Below, in pieces: positions 22,701 through 31,700 of a DNA stretch of 64,000 nt (positions within the stretch are counted from its first letter, which is position 1; every line of letters begins with the position of its first letter). Under the pieces are notes generated by a model. That model saw only the letters and a program-made list of their open reading frames with translations, made no database searches and was not told the origin of the DNA. The stretch covers positions 11,515,528 through 11,579,527 of the forward strand of contig NW_004454173.1 of assembly GCF_000283155.1 (NCBI RefSeq). The letters run 5' to 3'. The position numbers and the translations under genes were made by a program. This stretch comes from Ceratotherium simum simum. Lineage: Eukaryota; Chordata; Mammalia; Perissodactyla; Rhinocerotidae.

Positions 22701-25700
22701 CTCACACAAAAAATAAATAAATAAAAAAAACAAAACTATATTCTCCATTTTTAATTTTAAACATTCCCTGATAAAACATATACACTGTTAAGTTGTACCA
22801 TCTGAAATAATCGTTTTCTGGAAAAAGCAAATTGGTCCAGTCTTTGTCAAAATAATTGCAGATTTCTCAAATTTATAAGATTTTATCATAAATACTGTCA
22901 TACTAATTATCATCATAGTATTCAACCATTTCTTCTTGCACACTTGCATACCTTTACACATCCTCAACCAGGATTTATCTGAATCGCATTTTCTAAGGGT
23001 ATTTAACATTTGACTTTTTTTTCCTGTCTTCTTGAAACTGTTATAGCTTGCTATTACTGTGGAATTAATTTAAATTACATTCTTCTCTTTCCTCCCATTG
23101 TGGGAGCCTCAAGCTTCCCTGAATATTGTGTGCTTTAATTTACTTTCCCAAATTTGAACGTTAATAATCGTGCCTCATTTAATAAAAGAGCCATGTCTCA
23201 CTGATGAAGATTACCGTCACTGGTTTCAAGTGGCCATAAAGCCCCATCAGTTTCTGATATACTATACTTGCATTTTGCCATTTCAAGTATGTGTTTCCTT
23301 ACCTCACAGCAGATACATAGATCTCTTATCTCAGTATTTCCTTAGAGTTTACGTTCTGCCTACTTACAAGGTCAGATTACAGAAGTAGGCTGCATTGTAT
23401 AAGGTCCCTGTGTTTATGGGTGCAGGCCTATTCAGAGTTCTGTTTATTTGAAATTGGTATTTAGATCTTTATTATTTTAAGACTGTTTTTCATTCCTTAA
23501 TTTCTTAGAGTCCTTGGCAGTCATCTTTTATAGATTCAAGGAAGTCCCAATTCAAACCCCAGCAGGTTTTTTTTAGAAGTTTATAAGATGATTCTAAAGG
23601 GTATATGGAAATAAAAAGAACATAGACTCACTAAATTATAGGACATAAACTACCTGATTTAAAGACTTCCTATAAAGCTACAGTAATCAAGAGAGTGTGA
23701 CGTTAGCCCAAAGGTAAATGTATAAGTCAAGGGAATGGAATAGTCAAAAGTAGACCCACATATAAATGGTCATTTGAGTTTTCCACAAAGGTGCCAGTGT
23801 AATTCAGTGGGGAAAGGATAGTCTTTTCAACAAATGTTCTAGAACAACTGGATAGATCCTTACTTCATACCATATGTAAAAATTATTTCAAAATGGATCA
23901 TAAGCCTAAACCTATGTAGGGGAGGAAGATAATTTCTCTACCCTCTAGGTCCTTCTGGCTGGTCTAAGAATTAAATTGACATGAGATGGAATAACAAGAG
24001 AAAATCAAACAAAGTTTAATAACATGTATACATGAGAGAAACCCAGGAAAACTGAGTAACTCTTCAAAATGGCCAAAGCTGCCACCTTGAATACCATCTT
24101 CAGCTAAAGACAAAGGAGGATGTTGGGGGTAGTGGTTTGGGACTTCAAAGGGGAGGAAGGCAATTTACATGGAGATGGAAAAGCAAGTGTTTGTTAAACA
24201 AGTGTTTGCTGGGCCTCCTATAGTCAATGTGACCTGAGAGACAGAACTTTGATAAAAATGGGCTTAGCAAGGACCCTCCCAGTGTACCAATACCCAGAGT
24301 TATCTCTGGTGATGGCCTGTCCTGGGATGGGCTTTCTGTCTTAAATTCTTTTAGGCAGTTAGTGGGGAAGGTCCAAGTTTCCTTCAGAGTTTTTTTGTCC
24401 TTAAAAATAAGGCCAAGAGACACATTTTGGGGTCTCCAATTCTGATCCCCCACACCTACAAGCTAAAACTATAAAGTTTCTAGGAGAAAATCTTTGCAAC
24501 CTTGGGGTAGGCAAGGATGTCTTAAAAGACAAGCACAAATAATAGAAGGAAAAAATTGATGAATTGGACTTCATAAACATGAAAACTGTTTGCTCTTCAA
24601 AAGACACCACACAAAAAATGGCAAACCAGTGACAGGGAGAAAATATTTGTAATACATACATCTGACAAAAGATGTGTATCTAAGATATATAAAGAACTCT
24701 TATAACTCAGTAATAACTCTTATAACTTAATAGGAAGATAACCTAACTTTAAAAACATGGCAAAAGACTTCAATAGACACTTCACAAGAAAAGGTATATG
24801 AATAGGAACCGTGAAAAGATGCTCAACATCATTAGTCATCAGGGAAATTAAAACTACAATAAGATACCACTTTACGTCATTAGAATGGCTAAAATACAGA
24901 CGACTTAGTGTTGGTGAGGATGTGGAGCAGCTGGAATTCACACATTGCTGGTGGGAATGGAAAATGGGAAACTTTGGAAAGCCATTTGGCAGTTTCTTAT
25001 AAAACATATAGCATATTTTTACCATATGACAGCAATTCCACTTCTAGATATTTACCCAAGAGAAAGGCTTATGTCCACACAAGACTTATATATGAATCTT
25101 CATAGCTGCTTTATTCATGATAGCCAAAAACTGAAAAGAATTCAAATGTCTATCAACAGATAAATCCATACAGTGGAATATTACTTGGCAATAAAAAGCA
25201 ACCAACTGCTAATACATACAACAAAATAGATGCTTAGCATGGACATTATGTTGTCAGCAAAAGAAGCTGGATACAAGAGAGTATACTGTATGATTCTATT
25301 TATATGAAATTTTAGAAGAGGCAAAACTAATCTGTAGAGATTGAAATCAGATCAATGGGTGCCTGAGGTGAGAGAGGGGTTGGAGATAGGCTGTAAAGCA
25401 GGAAGGAACTTCCTGGGAAGATCTTGATTGGGGTAGTGTTTATATTGGCATATATGTTTGTTAAAATTTGTTCACCTATACCCTTACAATTTGTGGATTT
25501 TCTTGTATGTCAATTATACCTCATTAAAGTTTTTTTTTTTTTTAATCAAAGCAAAGTCCTTGTTCTTAATAGCTGGAAATTTATACTTTAATCCCAGGCT
25601 TTCTTTTTTTCCCTTTTAGTAGTTAAGTCAATGTGCCTCTGATTTAGTATCTCCAAACTATATAGTTAGCTTCATTTCCCCCCAGCAGAGCTAACCTGTG

Positions 25701-28700
25701 CCTTAATACATTAGCACTAAGGAGCCACTCAGAAGGGAGAGGTTAATTGTGGTGCTGGGAATCCAGGAAGGCTTCACTGTGGCATCCTGTAAGGTGGGTC
25801 TTAATTCCCCTAATACTTCATAACCTCCTTGAAGGTAGAAACGTGACTTATCCTCAAATCCTGCACGGTGCTTTGCACAGTAGCAGGCACATAGCTGCAT
25901 TAGCGAAATGTTGATTTCAATGATTTTTAGTCACACTAACTTTTAAAAATACCCTAAATTTGCTGGTCAGAAATGAGATTGAATTAGATTATTTATAAAA
26001 TGACTTTTAGTTCTGAGCAATTATTAGTGAGCCTTTAGCAAAGACTTCCCTTGAGCCAGAAACATAAGTTTACAGTTTCTTAGTGATGAAGCAAAACCCT
26101 TTCTCTTCTGAATACCATGGTGTCAGGCTGATGAATCGCAGAGCTTACCTTCTCTGTCTGAATCACACACATCAGTAAGGACTGACATCTGTAGAGCTGA
26201 GGGTTTATTTTTGTTTGTTTATTTTGTGGTATCTTTAAGGCTTCGGAAAATGCTATTTCAACAATCGACTGAGCATCACAGTGTATACAATCATTTCTGT
26301 CCTTGGCTCAGTGTTTCCATTTTGATTGAATTTTAATTCTAGTTTTATGATCTATCTCATTTAATAGTGTTGGCTGTTAGATTTTTCTAGTTTTTCCTTT
26401 TCGTATTTTATATTATTAAAGCTTCATTAAGTTGTTTCTAAATATCCGTTTGCATTCAGTCCTCTTTCTTAAACACAGCTGCAGTCCTCAGAGACTTACA
26501 GCTCTACCACTGCTTCAGTTTCATTTACCATGAATAACACCTCTCAAAGAAAGCTAGTAATTTCCAAAATTACTTGGTGTAGCCTTCAAGCAAGTACATT
26601 CTGGCCATGTTTTTTGCCTTTAGAGATTTTTAAGTCTATTAATCATTTTCACCAAGGATTTTGAAATCTAAGAAAAATAAATTCTTATTTTTAATATTTT
26701 AGGGTACCATCTGTCTGGAGAATGGATCTTTTTTGCTGAACTTTACAGGCTGTGCAGTATGCAATAAGCGGGATTTTATGCTGATCACAAACAAATCTTT
26801 GAAAGAGGAAGATGGAGAAGAAATAGTTACCTATGATCGTAAGTAGACTTTTTTTTCCCCACGTGAGTCCGTTAGCAGGTGTTAGCTTTTGGAAGTTGAT
26901 AGGTTGTGTAAAGTATTATGAGGCCTATTTCAACATCATAGTTCAACACATAGTTACTAGTTAGGTTTTCAAGAGGAAAATGTAGATAACACCTCATTTA
27001 TCTAGCATTATCAGATATTTTACATAAATGACTTTTGCAGATAACTGAAGGTTATGATTCAGGCACCAATTTTTTTTCCTGGGAAAGATTTTCCCTGAGC
27101 TAACATCTGTTGGCAATCTTCCTCTTTTTTTTTTTTCCCCTCCCCACAGCCCCAGTACATAGTTGTATATTCTAGTTGTAAGTCCTTCTAGTTCTTCTAT
27201 GTGAGCTGCCGCTGCAGCCTGGCCACTGACAGATGAGCGGTATGTGGTTCCGTGCCTGGGAACTGAACCCAGGCTGCTGAAGCGGAGCGCACCCAACTCC
27301 AACCACTGGGCCATCTGGTCTGGCTCCAGGCACCAATTTTTTTTTTTGTTTATTTTTGATGCCTTCTGAAACAAGATATAGAGACTTTTTTTTTTTTAAC
27401 CTTAGGGTCATCCATGTGAATTTTCACTTTCTACTATAGTATAATATAGTCATATTCTCCAATAGCCATTAAAGTATTTAGAGCTGTTTCCCATATACTA
27501 AACGACCCTGGGATGCTATGGTTCTTTTAGTCTTGTTTCTGCTTTTATAGCTTTTTTGTCTCCTATCTCACTGTCAGTCTGTTTCTTTGTTTTGCTGCTG
27601 TAAGTATGCTACCTTCATATGCTGCTCCTCCTCCTCAAGGCTGGGAAAGCAAATAAATAAACTATGAATAATAAAAATAAATAAATTATGAAATTGACAC
27701 TAGGAATTTCTATGAGTAAATTAAGTATATGTACACTTTAAGGCCCAGGTATTGTGACAAGTATTTAAACTGTTCACGTCCCCTTCCTGCTTGTCTCCTG
27801 GTTCCTTGTTATGTTCTGAATATATGAGGAATGAATGTGCAAATAATGATATCTTGAAAGAGGGGTATGAGAGACACTAAGCCTTTAGAATAGAGTCAGA
27901 CTATCAAAAAATTTTCTAAGTTAAAAGAATCTTTTTCTTTCTTTTAGCATATATCCCTTGAAACTCTATTTTGTTCCAGGTAGTGGGGCATAGTGCCTAA
28001 GAGCTAGGGCTCTAGAACTAGAATGTTTGTGTTCAAATTCTGGTTCCAACACTCCTAGCTTGGTGGTCTTCCTAGTTACTTGACCACAGTGCACCTGTGT
28101 TTCCTTAGCCCTGAAACAGTAGTAACAATAGTGTGTACCTCATTGGGGTTTTGAGAAGATTAAGTGAATAAATAGATTAAAAGTATTTAAAACAGTATCT
28201 GGCATGCAGTAAGCACTCAATAAATTATAGTTATTATCATATTATTTTTACTAGAGTCTTTTGTTTTTTATTGGTTGTAGTAGCACAATTTCTGTCATTC
28301 CTGAGAATAAAAGCTTTTACATAGTTAGATAGGTGCAGCTAGTTTAGAAAACACACGTATCTGTTAACTGATTACCTGAGAGAGCTTTCAATGGTGATTA
28401 ATATATGCACTTTAAGTCTCTGAGTTCAGGCCCTTAATTAATGTAGTGTTGCTATGGGACAGATTCTAGATTTCTTATCAAAGTAGATATTATAATAGGT
28501 TTCTTGCTGTGCTAAGTATAACAGAATTAAGATTGTTTTAAAGCAATGCCATGCTGAGAATAGAAATTTTATTGTCTCGAGACGCCTCCCAAGCCTTAAT
28601 TATTTAAGTCTTTCTCTGTTTTGGCAGATCTGTGTAAGAATTGTCATCACGTAGTAGCCAGGCATGAGTATACATTCAGTATCATGGATGAATTTCAGGT

Positions 28701-31700
28701 AAATGTATAAATATGGGTATGTTCTTGTTGGGAGTGGGATAATAAAAGTACCGTTGAAAATCTAGCTGTAGTTTTCATAAATGAAGTACTAGTGAATATT
28801 AAAGGAGACCATCCCTCTCTTCTACCTGTGTAAGTGGAGAGAGACAGAGATGTGGGTGGATCTGTTCAAGCCTGTCTTCACAAGAGTCACAAATCAAAAT
28901 GCATGCCTTACGAATGATATCTCAATCCTGTCATTTTTGTTTATAAAGAACAGCTCATTATGGCTTCTTATGAGGTTACTGTTGTGCCCTTTTCTTCTCT
29001 ACCCAGTTATGCGATTGCACAATTGTTGTCTTTAAGTACTGGCCTATGCACTGCCACCGTACTTGCCGGTCATGGAAATTGTGATAAGGAGGTTATCTTT
29101 GTTTTCCCTAGTAGGCACTTGTAGTTGAGCCACTCTATAGTCTCGGTTGTGGTAAGACGTTTTATTAGTATTTGTTAAGTAAAATGACGAGGTGGATGTA
29201 TCAAGGTTGGAAGAGAGAGGCTGAATGGCTAGGGATTTAGTATTAGGATCAGTTCTCATACAGTTGTGAGAGCATGTGAAGAATTCTACAGAAGGCTGGT
29301 GTGAGCCTGAGGTTGCTGAAGAGTCACAGATCTGGTGGTCAGGAAGGAAAGCTGGGCAATGAAGGAGAGCCACGGACGGACTGGAAAGCACGAGGACACA
29401 CTGGAACCTGTGTCTGTCCCTCACTGCATCTGTTTGCAGGTGTTCACATTGAGTTACTGATTTAGCATGAACTCCATGTTCATCCATAAGATATAAAGGG
29501 AATTTTTTTTAAATCCTTCAAATTTTTTTTTTTTTATAATTTTATTTATTTATTTTTCCCCCAAAGCCCCAGTTGTACGTCATAGTTGCACATCCTTCTA
29601 GTTGCTGTATGTGGGACGCGGCCTCAGCATAGCCGGAAAAGCGTGCGTTGGTGCGTGCCCGGGATCTGAACCCCGGGCCGCCAGCAGTGGAGCACGCACA
29701 CTTAACCGCTAAGCCACGGGGCCGGCCCATAAATCCTTCAAATTTGGGTAGTACTGTAATTAGAAGAAAAAAGTCTTCCATAACAGAATCTTATAAAATA
29801 GTATAACCACTCTTGTTCTTCCTTTTTTTAGTGTGGAAGAAAACAGTCACCTGTCATAATCTGGTCTAATATGTTGTGGTTAATCCTCAGCATCCAAAAA
29901 TTATGCCTCAAAAAATATTTATAAGATATGTATAACTTAGGGCAAAATCGAGATTTCAATGAATGGTGGCCAAATAGGGGAATGAGCATGTCATGGGCTT
30001 AAAGGAGCAGCTCTATCCTTTTATGGGAGGAAAGGAGTGTTTAAAGCTATTTCTCTGAAGCTCCTGTGAGCTTTTTAGAGTCTCTAAATGGATATTGAGG
30101 TTGTCTTTTTATGTCCTAATTGAGCCATTATATATCATCGCCATGAGACCAAAGTCTAGCTGATTTTCCTTTATAACGGAACATACCCATTTTCAGAGCT
30201 GCCCCAGAAATTACTCTGGGGTAGACAGAAGAAAAAGGAAGATGGCTTATAATCACAATGCCTAGATAGTGTGAGATTCTCTTGGAAAAAACTCTTAAAC
30301 CGGACTCTCTACCCCCAGTCTTCTCTCTCCCAACATCCACTTCCGCCACCCATACATATTCTGTATTCTGCCATCAGATTATTATTTTTTTTAAATGATA
30401 CTTTCACACTACCTCATTGGCCTTTCCATAGCTACCTTTAGCTGCTGTGTGATATCCAAGCTCCGCATTCCAAGGTTCTCACTGGGCTGGCCCAGCTTCC
30501 CCTTCTCTTATTTCCCACTGCTCTCCTCATGTACACCAGACCTGTTATCGAGGAAGATTTTTATTTCCTCCTCTCTAAGGCTACTTCTACTGCATTTCCT
30601 CAGGAATCTCATGTTATCTTCTCTCCTTCTAGCATCCTCTTTTTCTCCATTTGATTTAAAACATTTTTTACATTAAATATACTTAGTTCTTCTTTATTTG
30701 TTAAAAATAAATTAAAATCCTTTTGTTTCACTCAGCCGCCTCTTTGGTTCATCCTCTAGTCGTCTCTGTCCTTCCTTTTGCTTCTTGACCTGAGTAGGTC
30801 TTTACCTCTTTTCCCTCTTTCCCTGTGTCATCTTAACCGCTGACAGTCCGGTTTTCATGTTCACTTTACTGAAACTATTCTCCTGTAGGTTTCCTGTAAT
30901 GTAGCCAAATCCTGTGACCTTGCCTCAGTTCTTACTAACATCTCTTCTGGACCTGGTTTTGTTAACCATTGCTGTCTTTGAAGCATTTTTTCCCCTGTGG
31001 TCCAGAGTGCTAGACTTTTTTCTTTCTTTTTAAATCATTTTGACTGCTCCTTTGCTTCTTCTCTGGTTTCCTTTCCTTTTTTTTCCTAACTCATTTTCCC
31101 CTGGGCTTTGGTCTCTGGTCTGGAACCTTCTCCATACTCCCTCAAATAGTGAGCATACACATACTCAGTCTCAGTTGAAACATATCAAATATCTTCCAAA
31201 TCTCCTCCTCTAACCCTGATACCCCTACCTGCCCTCCTTTCTTCCTTTTTTTGGCTCCACTGTCATACCTCCTGTCAAGGACCAGATCCTCCCAAACCTA
31301 AATTACTGCAGCAGCCCCCAAACTGTAGTGCTACCCACTGCCCTCAATCAGTCTTTCTTAAACATATCATCCTGTCACTCCTCTGCTGCTCCGTATGCGA
31401 TGTGCTTGCTCTTTTCCATATCACCATCCTTATTCATGCTTTTTCCTTGTCTTAAATTGTCCTTTCTCTACCTTCAAGCCAACTAAATTTTACCTCTTTA
31501 AAGCTGAACTTAAATTCTGTCTCTTTTTTTGCTGTTGACAGTCCAGCCTGTACTGCTTTGTCCCTTTTCTGCACTCTTCTTGTACCTACAGCAGGCCCTA
31601 GCCACTTGGGAACTTCCATCTCAGCCTGATGACCACAGGAACTCTTCATTCTCAGCTGCTATGACTTACTTCCTCATCCCCACACTATTCCAGCCCTCAT

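Noticed and set aside
29044..29487. 147-codon minus-strand open frame in CHURC1 intron 3
   Set aside because: No domain, no splice or promoter context, and amino-acid content looks random. Length alone is not enough.
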